64,000 nt of DNA. Origin: Rheinheimera sp. 4Y26. Lineage in GTDB: Bacteria; Pseudomonadota; Gammaproteobacteria; Enterobacterales; Alteromonadaceae. Positions 1 through 9,393 of the stretch are shown piece after piece; the first letter of the stretch is position 1; the number at the start of each line of letters is the position of its first letter. The position numbers and the translations under genes were made by a program. The stretch covers positions 186,001 to 250,000 of the forward strand of contig NZ_JAOBWS010000005.1 in NCBI RefSeq assembly GCF_025245835.1, in the 5' to 3' direction. The notes beneath the pieces were generated by a model that saw only the letters and a program-made list of their open reading frames with translations, had not been told where the DNA came from and made no database searches.

Positions 1-356
1 TTGATATTTTAAGTCGCCACCAGATCTCGGTGGATTTAGTCACCACCTCAGAAATCAGTGTGGCCTTAACCCTGGACGATGCGCCGGGCAGTGCTTTTAG
101 CCATTCGATTGAACCGGCTTTGGCCGAGCTGAAAACTTTTTCAGAAGTGACGGTGGAGCAGGATTTAAGCCTGATTGCAGTGATTGGTAACCATCTGCAC
201 AGCACCCGTGGTGTCACAGGCTCGCTATTTCAGGCACTGGAAAAAATTAATATGCGGCTGATTTGCCACGGTGCCAGCCGGCATAATTTGTGTTTTCTGG
301 TGGAAGATAAAGAAGCGGCCACTGTGGTGAAAGAGCTGCATCAGGCACTGTTTTAA
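1..356 (+). CDS. lysC: Aspartate kinase (lysine-sensitive type), C-terminal part
   Basis: This is the 3' end of a gene that begins before the window; the open frame runs in from position 3. About 117 residues remain. They start ILSRHQISVDLVTTSEISVA, the typical ACT-domain region of aspartokinase III, and end in a second ACT-like segment (residues DLSLIAVIGNHL... to the C terminus). The enzyme phosphorylates aspartate, the first step towards lysine, threonine and methionine, and the ACT domains bind the feedback inhibitor. The kinase domain lies outside the window, so the lysine-sensitive class is inferred from the ACT region. The gene is followed directly by a strong terminator and converges with the HDOD gene. 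Confidence 0.93.
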   Translation, partial: DILSRHQISVDLVTTSEISVALTLDDAPGSAFSHSIEPALAELKTFSEVTVEQDLSLIAVIGNHLHSTRGVTGSLFQALEKINMRLICHGASRHNLCFLVEDKEAATVVKELHQALF

Positions 357-365
357 ACCAAATAA

Positions 366-390
366 AAAACCGCCGGTTGGCGGTTTTTTT
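366..390. terminator. Bidirectional intrinsic terminator between lysC and the HDOD gene
   Basis: AAAAACCGCC, a short GGTT loop, then GGCGGTTTTTTT. The stem is GC-rich with an A-tract on one side and a T-tract on the other, so it can stop transcription from both converging genes. It starts 10 bases after the lysC stop codon. Confidence 0.85.
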
Positions 391-406
391 ATCACTACTT
401 TTTGTA

Positions 407-450
407 AAGCGAACTTTCTTAAGCAAACTTTTATTAAGCAAACTTTTTTT
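407..450. repeat. Three-copy ~15-bp tandem repeat just after the HDOD stop codon
   Basis: Three consecutive units (407-420, 421-435, 436-450) share the form AAGCRAACTTTYNTT. Read on the minus strand, each unit gives TTTGCTTAA, closely matching the last codons plus stop of the HDOD gene (TTTGCCTAA). The units keep the reading frame, so the gene is followed by two more in-frame copies of its own end. It looks like a small slippage or duplication array. Confidence 0.7.
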
Positions 451-1291
451 AGGCAAATAATGTTTTGATTTCGTTAAACCGTGCCACAAAATCCGGTGAG
501 CGGTAGAAATCGGTCGAAGGGATCAACCCAAGTTCAACATAAGGTTTCAGCAGTTGTGCTGTTTCACCTTCACCATGGAAGCGGTTTTGTTTTATGGCAG
601 AGATACGGATAAAGTCCACGTATGAAGGGTGGGCTGGCTGATAGGCCGGCACATCCCACTGCTCAGCCACTTCAATCAGTTCGTTCGGGAAACCCCAGGT
701 GCGCAAAATAGTCGCGCCGATTTTGCCGGAAATATTGGTGATAGCACCTTTGATAAAGTTCTCATCACCAAAAATATCCAGCTGTCTTTCCGCCTCGGTC
801 AGAATGGGTAAAGCACCGATATTGTGCACTAAACCGGCCAGTGTCATGGTGTCGAAGTTTAATGCCGGGTTTTTAAAATTGGCATTATGTTGTGCCATGG
901 CGGTCAGGGCAAAAGCGGTTAGCTCCAGAGTTTCAGACCAAACCACATCCATTTGTTTTTTGATAAATGCAGTTTTTGATACAAACAGTTGTTCCATTGC
1001 CATGGCTGTCACCACGTTTTTGATATAACGCAGCCCGATACGGGTGGTGGCCTGATGCAAAGAATTCACATGGATACCACGGCCGACAAAAGCGCTGTTG
1101 GCAATTTTCATAATACGCGCCGACAACGCCGGATCATGGGAAATCATGTCGGCCATCTGGTTCAGATTTACATTCGGATCATCCGCCATCTTGCGGATTT
1201 TTAACGCAATTTCCGGAAGGCTGGGTAAGACTAAACTATCGTTGCGGATTTTTTCGACGAGAATGGTTAATAAAGCATTTTGCGCAGTCAT
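449..1291 (-). CDS. HDOD-domain protein
   Basis: A protein of 280 residues with an HDOD domain (about residues 10-205), the degenerate HD-phosphohydrolase-like fold found in signalling proteins. Diagnostic stretches are LPSLPEIALKIRKM, ISHDPALSARIMKIANSA and GLVHNIGALP. HDOD proteins lack the full HD metal site and usually act as signalling or scaffold proteins in motility, biofilm or competence control, often with c-di-GMP proteins. No other domain is present, so its partner cannot be deduced. It is monocistronic and convergent with lysC. Confidence 0.85.
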   Translation of the reverse strand: MTAQNALLTILVEKIRNDSLVLPSLPEIALKIRKMADDPNVNLNQMADMISHDPALSARIMKIANSAFVGRGIHVNSLHQATTRIGLRYIKNVVTAMAMEQLFVSKTAFIKKQMDVVWSETLELTAFALTAMAQHNANFKNPALNFDTMTLAGLVHNIGALPILTEAERQLDIFGDENFIKGAITNISGKIGATILRTWGFPNELIEVAEQWDVPAYQPAHPSYVDFIRISAIKQNRFHGEGETAQLLKPYVELGLIPSTDFYRSPDFVARFNEIKTLFA

Positions 1292-1484
1292 ATCAGAACC
1301 CTGTAACAGCTTGTTGTTATTGGAAAGAGACTTAGTGTTGTTTGATTATTGTCTATTCTTTCTTGCTTTCACAGCAGGATGATTAAAAAAACAGCCTGGC
1401 TAAAAAAATATTTTTATATTCAGGAACAGAGAGTTAGCTTTGATATGTTAAATTTACTTTTGTCCCTGAAATGGCTTTTCCAAC

Positions 1485-1991
1485 TTAGAATTTATCCAGC
1501 AGGCTACGCTGATATTGGCCAGGGTCCAGTTTCAGGCCTGCCTGACGGATCTTATCTTCCAACTGAATCAACTCCAGCTCCAGTTCCTGCAAATTCAGTA
1601 CGTTATCATCCAGCTGCCATAACTGTCTGGAGCCATGGTAGTTGTATAACATAATAATCATGGCATCGACATTGCCGCTGTTGCAGGCCTGCTTCAGGTG
1701 GGTCAGCTTACGGTTAATCAGATTCAGCTCTTGTTTTAAATCCCACACATAAGCCACTTCATAAAAATAAGGGGTGTGTTTTAACTTTTTTAAGCAGGCG
1801 GCGGCAATAAAACCACCAATGCTGACTCCCAGCAGGTTCCAGATAAAGTTGTCACCTTGCGGCCCGCCAAAATAGTGGATCAGCAAACTGGAGATACCAA
1901 CGCCGAGCGCTGCAAAAACCGCTATAGCCGCCACAATAATGACATTCAGGTGACTGCGGTAAGTATCTTTGTTGATGTCTTTAATTTGCAT
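1485..1991 (-). CDS. DUF3087 family membrane protein
   Basis: A protein of 168 residues from the ATG at 1991. An upstream in-frame start at 2063 exists, but the family begins at MQIKDINKDTYRSHLN, so the shorter form is preferred. Two membrane helices (about residues 15-38 and 50-68) are followed by a soluble tail with KLTHLKQACNSGNVDAMIIM and a Leu/Glu-rich helix, the pattern of DUF3087. The function of the family is unknown. The gene stands alone between two same-strand genes with gaps of about 190 and 260 bp in which I see no further gene. Confidence 0.75.
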   Translation of the reverse strand: MQIKDINKDTYRSHLNVIIVAAIAVFAALGVGISSLLIHYFGGPQGDNFIWNLLGVSIGGFIAAACLKKLKHTPYFYEVAYVWDLKQELNLINRKLTHLKQACNSGNVDAMIIMLYNYHGSRQLWQLDDNVLNLQELELELIQLEDKIRQAGLKLDPGQYQRSLLDKF

Positions 1992-2253
1992 AACAGATGT
2001 ACATCCAAAGCTCAGTTGTTGTTCTGACTGCGAGGTGTCAAGCCAAGCGCAAAAATGATGCAACGAGACAGTAGCTTGTTGTCAGCCATGGGCTTCGCGC
2101 CGGGCTTGAGGTTTTGGCTTAAAGGCCAACAACCTGACAACATGCGGTGTTCCTTCACTGCTGATAAGGTGTTTCATTTTTGCTTAACTACCGGCCGTTG
2201 TAAAGCAATGCTTTGGTGATTAATTTTTAAAAACAATACTTTGCAACCAGCTG

Positions 2254-4044
2254 TCAGGCTGTTGTTGTACTGCCTTTTGTTGTACCGGGCTGGGTCTGGA
2301 TTTCTGCATTGCCAACCGAACTTAACTGAAATAATTTATCCCTCAGTCGCCAGAAACGGCCGTCTTTACGCGCTATCACTGCTGCAGGTGGTTGTAATCT
2401 GTGTTGCTGCGCCAGAATAGCTTTGACTGAGCTGGTATCAAAAGGCCGGTGGCGATCGGTTAAATGGGGCGGCACAAAAATGCGGCCAAAACGCTGACGC
2501 TGTGCTTTGCTCGCAAGAGGCCAGAACTCATGCAGCTGTTGTCCCTGTGTATCAACATAACTGACTTTTAATCTGGTGTGGCCTTTGTTGTCCTGTTGGG
2601 CACTGAGCGTCATTTGCTGCGGATACAGGATCAACGCATCTTTGAGCTTTAATGCTTCCTGCAGTTTTTTATCCGGATCAACCAGCACTGTCTGGCACTG
2701 ATTGCAAAACCTGGCGGCAATATCCTGGTCGGCGCCACATTCAGGGCAAAATTTGGCTTTAAAACGATAACCACAAGGCTGAATATGTTGTAAGTCGCTG
2801 CGATCAAAACCCTGACAACGGCGGCCATAATGTTCCAGTACCAGGCCGTTGACATCGGTTTTGCCCCAGAAGGTATTGGCAAAATTGCACAGCGGGCAGG
2901 GCACTGTGACCAGTTCGGCGCCAGCGACCGGCGGCGGTGTGCCTACTTCAGGCAAATGCAAATCATACATATTGCCGGCATAATCCAGCACCAGACAATC
3001 GGTTTTGCCGGGCGCTAAACGTAAGCCCCTGCCCACGATTTGCTGATACAGGCTGACCGACTCGGTTGGGCGCAAAATGGCAATCAGATCAACATGAGGC
3101 GCATCAAAACCTGTGGTCAAAACCGCCACATTCACCAGATATTTCAGCTGTTGCTGTTTAAAAGCCTGAATAATAGCCTGGCGTTCACTGGCGGGGGTTG
3201 ACGCTAAAATAAGCGCCGCCTGATCTGCAGGCAAATACGACAACACTTCACGGGCATGCTGACTGGTGGCGGCAAAAATCATCACACCATTGCGCTCTTT
3301 GGCGTAATGTTTCACCTGTTCAATAATTTGTGGTGTGACTCTTTTGGCGCTGTTGATCACTGCCGCCAGTTCGTCTTCCCGAAAATAACCGGCAGCTGTT
3401 GGTTTTAACTCGGAAAAGTCGTAACTCAAAAGCGGCGCATCCAGCACAGTTGCAGGCGTTAAATACTGCTGCTCCAGCAAATAGCGTAAAGGCAGTTCAA
3501 AAATACAAAACTTAAAAAAACGCGGTTCTTCAGTGCGCACCAAACCACGGCTATGATACTGATAAATAAAACCCTGCCCGAGGCGATAGGGCGTTGCTGT
3601 TAAACCGAGAATTTTAATGCCCGGGTTTTGTTCACGCAGGTGGCTAATCACCTGACGGTAACTGCTGTTGTCGTCGTCCGGCACTCTGTGACATTCGTCG
3701 ATGACCAGCAGGCTAAAACTGGCACAAAAGTCGTTGAGGTTACGCGCCACTGACTGAATAGAGGCAAACACCACCTGACTGCTGGTTTCTTTACGACCCA
3801 GACCTGCGGCGTAGATACTGGCGGTCAGGCCATATTGTTGGTATTTCTGATGATTTTGCTCAACCAGCTCTTTGACATGAGCCAGCACCAGTACCCGTCC
3901 ACGGGCAATACGCGCCAGCTCAGCAATCACCAGACTTTTGCCGGCTCCTGTGGGTAGCACCACCACGGCGGGCTCGGCATGGGCGCGAAAATAGTGCAGC
4001 ACCGCCTGTACTGTTTGTTGCTGATAATCCCGCAGCTGATACAT
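2254..4044 (-). CDS. radD: RadD (YejH) DEAD/DEAH-box helicase-like ATPase
   Basis: A protein of 596 residues (E. coli RadD 586). In order: Q-motif-like start MYQLRDYQQQT, Walker A PTGAGKS at residues 31-37, DECH box (VIDECHR), LGLTATPYR, then helicase domain 2 with TTGFDAPHVDLIAILRPTES and QIVGRGLRLAPG, and C-terminal zinc-ribbon cysteines (CPLCNFAN, CPECGADQ, CNQC). RadD is a DNA-repair ATPase acting with RecA and SSB in strand exchange and double-strand break repair. The start at 4044 is preferred to 4077 because it aligns with the E. coli N terminus and is preceded by an AGGG-like ribosome site. Confidence 0.92.
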   Translation of the reverse strand: MYQLRDYQQQTVQAVLHYFRAHAEPAVVVLPTGAGKSLVIAELARIARGRVLVLAHVKELVEQNHQKYQQYGLTASIYAAGLGRKETSSQVVFASIQSVARNLNDFCASFSLLVIDECHRVPDDDNSSYRQVISHLREQNPGIKILGLTATPYRLGQGFIYQYHSRGLVRTEEPRFFKFCIFELPLRYLLEQQYLTPATVLDAPLLSYDFSELKPTAAGYFREDELAAVINSAKRVTPQIIEQVKHYAKERNGVMIFAATSQHAREVLSYLPADQAALILASTPASERQAIIQAFKQQQLKYLVNVAVLTTGFDAPHVDLIAILRPTESVSLYQQIVGRGLRLAPGKTDCLVLDYAGNMYDLHLPEVGTPPPVAGAELVTVPCPLCNFANTFWGKTDVNGLVLEHYGRRCQGFDRSDLQHIQPCGYRFKAKFCPECGADQDIAARFCNQCQTVLVDPDKKLQEALKLKDALILYPQQMTLSAQQDNKGHTRLKVSYVDTQGQQLHEFWPLASKAQRQRFGRIFVPPHLTDRHRPFDTSSVKAILAQQHRLQPPAAVIARKDGRFWRLRDKLFQLSSVGNAEIQTQPGTTKGSTTTA

Positions 4045-4075
4045 CACAACCCTGATTATTTGCTGGTTTTGATAC

Positions 4076-4096
4076 AAAAGGGGCCGGTAAGGCCCC
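4076..4096 (-). terminator. Terminator-like hairpin after the DUF3862 lipoprotein gene
   Basis: On the minus strand GGGGCC, loop TTACC, GGCCCC is followed by TTTT. It lies 49 bases past the lipoprotein stop codon and inside the leader of radD, so it would separate the two genes or attenuate readthrough into radD. The T-tract is short. Confidence 0.5.
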
Positions 4097-4144
4097 GGTT
4101 GTGGACAAGTCTGGTTTGATAAACGATCGTGCCGTTGACGTCTG

Positions 4145-4393
4145 TTAGTTCAGACCTTTATGGCTAAATAACATGGCTTTTTCCGCCAGAAAAGCCGCTT
4201 TGATTTGTTTTTTGTCATCGCCCCACAGACAGGTGCGGGTACCCAGTGCTTCTTCACAGCTCTCAGGCTCACCAATAATGGCGGTGACTTCGTTATAACT
4301 CATACCGGTTTTTAATTGCTGGTAGTTGTCCATTGATAATTTACTGCAGGCAACCAGTGTCAACAGCAGCGCGGCGGTGATTATTTTTTTCAT
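4145..4393 (-). CDS. DUF3862 (SmpA/OmlA-like) lipoprotein
   Basis: A protein of 82 residues. The signal peptide ends in the lipobox LVAC (Cys16), so it should be lipidated by Lgt/Lsp and anchored in a membrane. The mature part contains YQQLKTGMSYNEVTAIIGEP, the helix-turn signature shared by BamE/SmpA-type and DUF3862 proteins, and two further cysteines (SCEEALGTRTC) that may form a disulfide. An AAGGAG site precedes the ATG. Its specific role is unknown; a cell-envelope location is inferred from the signal peptide. Confidence 0.8.
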   Translation of the reverse strand: MKKIITAALLLTLVACSKLSMDNYQQLKTGMSYNEVTAIIGEPESCEEALGTRTCLWGDDKKQIKAAFLAEKAMLFSHKGLN

Positions 4394-4414
4394 TAAAACT
4401 CCTTAAAGCAACAT

Positions 4415-5593
4415 TTATCGGCTGGCAAGCGGCGTCATTGCCGTGTCAGCCAGAGGGGGCGTAAAACGACGGATCTGCAGCACCAGTCCAAGATGCGGAT
4501 GATCCAGATAATGAATATTGCCAATCAGCAAGCGGCTTTGATCTTTGCTGTAAAAAGTCTGCAGCCTTTGGCCATCAGCCGACATTTTGCGCAGGTTAAA
4601 TTCAGTTTCAGCAAACAACATACGTTCACTGTAAAGCCGCACTAAACCATCCAGTTGCCAGACCGCGCCAGGCATTGATGGCAGGCTGTTGTCCTCAGCC
4701 AGTGGCAGCTTAGGCCCGGCGATCAGCTGTTGCTCCAATTTTGTGATATCAGCGAGCAGACGCTGCTCGGGGCTTTGGCTCAAATCAGGCTGGCTGCTGG
4801 CTTGACGGCCGGCATAATCAAAAGCCGGTGCAAAGTTGCGACCACCAAACCAGCGGCTTGGCACCGACTGACGTTTGCTGCCAAGCTGCTGGCGCCACAC
4901 AGTGTGCAACAGCAGCTGATGACCGGCACGGTGTTTGAGCTGATAGGCAAGGTCGGTCAGCGCCAATGCGGTTTCAGGCGCCAGATAAGGGCTGCTCTGA
5001 TGTTGCTCACTACCGGCCGGCGTTAAAGGCACAGCCTGTGGGGATGCCAACAGTGGTGCGCTCATCAGCTGATAATCCGGTTTTTTTACTGTGGTTGCAG
5101 CAAGAGGCTGCTGCGTCAGTGGGCAAAGCTGTGGTAACAACGCCGGATGAAAATCAAAAGCGCTGAGGCTCTGGCGAAAGCTGTATTCAGCAAGTTGCGC
5201 CTGTTCAGCCATAAAAACAGGAGTGGTAAAAACGGCAAGATCAATTTGCAGCTCAGGCGCTTTGCTCAGAGCTGGCGCTGTAGCAAAAGCCGGTTGCATA
5301 TCAGCTGCAAAACCTGCTTTTAAGCCTGCTGCTGCGCTGCTGCAGCCTGGTAAAGCCAAGGCCAGTGCGGTTAAATCGGGCTGATATACCGGGCTTAATA
5401 AATCCAGCGCTCCGGCGAAGCTTATCGGGGTCACTTTGGCCGGAAATTTTTCCAGTAACGGCTGGATATCACCCCGGCTAAAGGCCAGCAGCTCAATTTC
5501 AAACCATGAGCTTTCAATACTCTGGGCTTTAGATGCAGGCGTTGTCAGCGCGAAGCTCAGCAACACAGAGCTAAAAAGCACAAGTTTTTTCAT
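4415..5593 (-). CDS. csiV: CsiV-type peptidoglycan-binding protein
   Basis: A protein of 392 residues from the ATG at 5593 (MKKLVLFSSVLLSFALTTP, a clear signal peptide). An in-frame start at 5650 would put 19 unlikely residues before the signal. The beginning of the mature region (WFEIELLAFSR) and the C-terminal region (RLYSERMLFAETEFNLR ... HYLDHPHLGLVLQIRR) match the CsiV family, first described in Pseudomonas aeruginosa as a periplasmic protein needed for growth inhibition by CFA615-type inhibitor studies and for peptidoglycan binding; the detailed role is recalled, not shown here. Position next to mfd is conserved in many gammaproteobacteria. The middle is Ala/Leu/Gln-rich and poorly conserved. 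Confidence 0.75.
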   Translation of the reverse strand: MKKLVLFSSVLLSFALTTPASKAQSIESSWFEIELLAFSRGDIQPLLEKFPAKVTPISFAGALDLLSPVYQPDLTALALALPGCSSAAAGLKAGFAADMQPAFATAPALSKAPELQIDLAVFTTPVFMAEQAQLAEYSFRQSLSAFDFHPALLPQLCPLTQQPLAATTVKKPDYQLMSAPLLASPQAVPLTPAGSEQHQSSPYLAPETALALTDLAYQLKHRAGHQLLLHTVWRQQLGSKRQSVPSRWFGGRNFAPAFDYAGRQASSQPDLSQSPEQRLLADITKLEQQLIAGPKLPLAEDNSLPSMPGAVWQLDGLVRLYSERMLFAETEFNLRKMSADGQRLQTFYSKDQSRLLIGNIHYLDHPHLGLVLQIRRFTPPLADTAMTPLASR

Positions 5594-5686
5594 GAATTTA
5601 GTGTCCACTTCAGATTGTTTGGTAAGTCTGGCGCCGGCATCTGCAAACATCCGGCGCCATATTTATTCGCTTGCAAAGGCTGGCCT

Positions 5687-8600
5687 TTAACGGCCTGTTG
5701 CCTGAGTGCCTTTGAGCTGCATATCCGCAAGCATGGCCCTGACCAGCTCCAGCCGTTCCTGACTGTTGTTGCTGGCAATACTGAATTTCAGTTTATTGCC
5801 ACCTTCAAGCTTATAAATCCGCGACTGGCTTTGGATAAGGCCAATAATATAACCAGGCTGCACCAGGGTTCGTTCGGCAAATTCTATGCTGCCGCCTTTC
5901 GGGTTGACCTCCAGCCGTTTAATACCAAGCGCCTGTGCCTGCTGTTTAAAGCCGGTAATGGCCACCAGATTTTTTGCAGCGTCCGGTAATAAACCAAAAC
6001 GGTCAATCAGTTCCACCTGGATTTCGTCCAGCTCGTCGAGGTCGCGGCTGCTGGCCAGTCGTTTGTAGAATGATAACCTTAAGCTGACATCCGGAATATA
6101 ACTATCCGGCAGTAAAGCCGGAATTTTCAGATCAAGTTCTGCCTGACTGCTCAGCATACTATCCAGGCTTGGCTCGCGGCCTTCTTTCAGTGCCTGCACT
6201 GCTTCTTCCAGCATTTCCATATACAAAGTAAAACCTATGGATTCAATCTGGCCACTTTGATCATCGCCCAGCAACTCACCGGCACCGCGGATCTCCAGGT
6301 CGTGACTGGCCAGTGCAAAACCAGCGCCTAAATCTTCCAGTGCTGAAATGGCTTCCAGCCGTTTTTGTGCATCCGGGGTGAGTCTTTTTGGCGGTGGTGT
6401 TAATAAATAAGCGTAAGCCTGATGATGCGAACGGCCGACCCGGCCCCGTAACTGGTGTAACTGTGCCAGACCAAAGTTATCTGCCCGCTGAATAATAATG
6501 GTATTGGCAGTAGGTACGTCGATGCCGGTTTCAATAATGGTTGAGCAAAGCAGCAGGTTAAAACGCTGATGGTAAAAATCTGCCATGATGCGTTCGAGCT
6601 CCCGCTCCGGCATCTGACCGTGGGCTATGCCTATCAAAGCTTCCGGCAATAACTCTGCTAAATCGGCCGCAGTTTTTTCAATACTGGCCACATCATTGTG
6701 CAGATAATACACCTGACCACCGCGCATAATTTCCCTAAGTACCGCTTCGCGGATCAGGCCTGGTTCGTTTTCGCGCACAAAGGTTTTCACCGCCAGCCGT
6801 TTGGCTGGTGGCGTAGCAATAATGGATAAATCCCGCATGCCGGATAACGACATATTTAAGGTGCGTGGGATAGGGGTGGCGGTGAGCGTCAAAATATCGA
6901 TGTTGGCTCTGAGCGCCTTGATTTTTTCTTTCTGGCGTACGCCAAATCTGTGTTCTTCGTCCACAATCAGCAGCCCAAGCTCGCGGAATTTAATATCGTC
7001 TTGCAAGAGCTTATGGGTACCAATCAGAATGTCCACTTTGCCCGCTTCCACATCGGCCAGAATGGCTTTTTGCTCTTTGGCGCTGATAAAACGCGACAAC
7101 ACTTCGACCCGAACCGGCCAGTTGGCAAAACGGTCGCGGAAGTTGTCAAAATGCTGTTGTGCCAACAGCGTGGTCGGCACCAGAATCGCCACCTGATGGC
7201 CATCATCTACGGCCACAAAAGCGGCTCGCATCGCCACTTCGGTTTTACCAAAACCCACATCACCACAAACCAGCCGGTCCATCGCCTGCGGCTCTTGCAT
7301 ATCTTTCAGTACTGCGGCTATTGCATCCTGCTGATCGGCAGTTTCTTCAAAGGGGAAACCATCGGCGAATTTCTGATAACTTTCTTCATTAATTTGAAAG
7401 GCATAACCTTTTTGTGCGGCGCGCATGGCGTACACATCTAACAGTTCTGCCGCCACATCACGGATTTTTTCTGCCGCTTTGCGCCGCGCTTTTTCCCACT
7501 GGTCGTTGCCGAGTTTATGTAAAGGCGCGTGTTCAGCATCGGCGCCTGAGTAGCGGCTTAGTAAATGTAAACTGGACACTGGCACATAAAGTTTGCTGCC
7601 ACCGGCATATTCGATGGTGACAAACTCGGCGCTGATGCCGGCCGCTTCGAGCACCTGTAACCCCTGATAACGGCCGACGCCATGCTGCAGGTGCACCACA
7701 GGGCCGCCCGGATTTAATTCGGCAAGGTTACGGATAATGGTATCGCTCGATACCTGCTGGCTGTGTTTGCGCCTTCTGCGCTGGCGGATTTTTTGGCCAA
7801 ATAACTCGTTTTCACTGATGATGGCAACATTAACGCCATCTTTGAGCCAAACGCCTTGCTCCAGAGCGCCAATGGCGATGGCAACATCTTCGTTACTGCC
7901 AAGAAACTCAGAAAAACCGGCCACCTGCGGCAGCCGGATGCCGGCTTTTTGCAGCAGCTGCAATAAACTTTCGCGCCGGCCTTCAGATTCGACCCAAAAC
8001 AGGCAGCGGCCCTGCTGCTGTTTTTGCGCCAGCACAAAATTGCGCAGCAAAGCCAAAGGCTCTGCCTGCTGATGATTCACCGTTAAATCAGGCAGCAGTT
8101 CGGCTTTTAGGTTACTGACACCGGCTTTGGCCGGCAAAAATGCTGCCGATAAGCGCAGTCTGGGCCTGGATTTAAGCTCGGCAAACAGCGCATCGACCGG
8201 GAAATATAACTGAGTGGGTTTTAAGATAGGACGCAATAAATCGATGGCTCTGTCCTGATAACGCCGCTCCACGTCTTGCCAGAAACGCTGTGCCGCCGCT
8301 TCAATATCCCCAAATTGTAAAACCACTGTGCCGGGCTGAAAATAACTCAAAAGCGATACAGTTTCGGCGGCAAACAGTGGCAGATAATATTCGATACCTG
8401 CAGGTAATAAACCCTGACTAACCTGCTGATATAAAGACTCTTTTTCATTTCGTGCCGGAAACAGCTCGCGGTATCTGCTTCTGAAACGTTCAATGGCGGT
8501 TTTATCGAGCGGAAACTCGTGTGCCGGTAATAGTTCTACCTGGCTAACTTTGTCGACAGTTCTTTGATTGTCGGGGTCGAAGGTGCGTAAACCGTCAATT

Positions 8601-9169
8601 TCATCATCAAGAAAATCAATACGATAAGGCAAAGTGCTGCCCATAGGGTAAAGATCAAGCAAGGAACCGCGCACCGAAAACTCGCCATGCTCCATCACCT
8701 GATCCACGGTACGGTAACCCACCTGGGCCAGCTGACGTTTTAATGCTGTTAAATCCAGTTGTTGACCTTGTTTGAGTACCAGACTGTTTTGTTGCAGATG
8801 GCTTTGTTCACAAAGCCGTAGCATTAAAGTGCTGACCGGCACTATCACCAACCCCTGTTTTAACGAGGGCAGCTGATACAGAGTGCGCAGGCGCTGGGAA
8901 ATAATATCCTGATGCGGTGAAAACACATCGTAGGGCAGAGTTTCCCAGTCGGGGAAGGTGTAAAGCTGACTGCTGTCAGCTAAAAATACCGCCAGTTCCT
9001 GCTCTATCCGAAGCGCCGTTGGCGTGTCGGGCACCAGCAACAAATAGAGGCCCCTGTGCTGCTGTAACAGTTCAGCCAGCACCAGCGGTAACGCAGCCCC
9101 ACACAAATTACCCAGTTGTTTGATGTCCTGTGGGCCGGCAGGCAAAGGTAAGGATAAATTCAAACGCAT
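5687..9169 (-). CDS. mfd: Transcription-repair coupling factor Mfd
   Basis: A protein of 1160 residues (E. coli 1148) from the ATG at 9169, preceded by GGGG; the start at 9238 would add an unsupported extension. It has the N-terminal UvrB-homology region, an RNA-polymerase-interacting domain (VVHLQHGVGRYQGL ... GGSKLYVPVSSLHLLSRY), Walker A GDVGFGKTEVA, a DEEH box (VDEEHRFG), TLTATPIPRT, helicase motif VI QLRGRVGRS, and the C-terminal TRCF domain. Mfd removes RNA polymerase stalled at DNA damage and recruits UvrA. It is 93 bp upstream of csiV on the same strand, probably an operon. Confidence 0.97.
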   Translation of the reverse strand: MRLNLSLPLPAGPQDIKQLGNLCGAALPLVLAELLQQHRGLYLLLVPDTPTALRIEQELAVFLADSSQLYTFPDWETLPYDVFSPHQDIISQRLRTLYQLPSLKQGLVIVPVSTLMLRLCEQSHLQQNSLVLKQGQQLDLTALKRQLAQVGYRTVDQVMEHGEFSVRGSLLDLYPMGSTLPYRIDFLDDEIDGLRTFDPDNQRTVDKVSQVELLPAHEFPLDKTAIERFRSRYRELFPARNEKESLYQQVSQGLLPAGIEYYLPLFAAETVSLLSYFQPGTVVLQFGDIEAAAQRFWQDVERRYQDRAIDLLRPILKPTQLYFPVDALFAELKSRPRLRLSAAFLPAKAGVSNLKAELLPDLTVNHQQAEPLALLRNFVLAQKQQQGRCLFWVESEGRRESLLQLLQKAGIRLPQVAGFSEFLGSNEDVAIAIGALEQGVWLKDGVNVAIISENELFGQKIRQRRRRKHSQQVSSDTIIRNLAELNPGGPVVHLQHGVGRYQGLQVLEAAGISAEFVTIEYAGGSKLYVPVSSLHLLSRYSGADAEHAPLHKLGNDQWEKARRKAAEKIRDVAAELLDVYAMRAAQKGYAFQINEESYQKFADGFPFEETADQQDAIAAVLKDMQEPQAMDRLVCGDVGFGKTEVAMRAAFVAVDDGHQVAILVPTTLLAQQHFDNFRDRFANWPVRVEVLSRFISAKEQKAILADVEAGKVDILIGTHKLLQDDIKFRELGLLIVDEEHRFGVRQKEKIKALRANIDILTLTATPIPRTLNMSLSGMRDLSIIATPPAKRLAVKTFVRENEPGLIREAVLREIMRGGQVYYLHNDVASIEKTAADLAELLPEALIGIAHGQMPERELERIMADFYHQRFNLLLCSTIIETGIDVPTANTIIIQRADNFGLAQLHQLRGRVGRSHHQAYAYLLTPPPKRLTPDAQKRLEAISALEDLGAGFALASHDLEIRGAGELLGDDQSGQIESIGFTLYMEMLEEAVQALKEGREPSLDSMLSSQAELDLKIPALLPDSYIPDVSLRLSFYKRLASSRDLDELDEIQVELIDRFGLLPDAAKNLVAITGFKQQAQALGIKRLEVNPKGGSIEFAERTLVQPGYIIGLIQSQSRIYKLEGGNKLKFSIASNNSQERLELVRAMLADMQLKGTQATGR

Positions 9170-9338
9170 AACAAACCCCGCGGCAACTGCAGCATGGCTG
9201 CAGAAAAAATGCCGTATTGATAACTTTGAGCAAGGCAATTAATGCCTTGCCGCTGATAGTTTGGAAAAGTGAGCACTGCAGTTTCAGCTGCAATCCTATC
9301 TGTGAATAACCCCTTGCAGCCTGCCTGATGTGGTAGGG

Positions 9339-9360
9339 AAAAAAGCAGGGCATCCTGCTG
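9339..9360 (-). terminator. Intrinsic terminator after the PilZ-type gene
   Basis: On the minus strand AGCAGG, a short loop and CCTGCT are followed by TTTTTT. It lies 34 bases beyond the stop codon of the gene at 9394-10071 and upstream of mfd, so mfd probably has its own promoter in the remaining 170 bp. A second hairpin (GCAAGGCA/TGCCTTGC, 9230-9250) lies in the same gap without a T-tract. Confidence 0.65.
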
Positions 9361-9393
9361 CGTCCTTGCGACAGGCAGAGCATACGGCGACAA

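Noticed and set aside
5629-5659. Perfect hairpin TGGCGCCGG/CCGGCGCCA between mfd and csiV
   Set aside because: No T-tract on the minus strand and a 13-base loop; not a convincing terminator, possibly an mRNA structure only.
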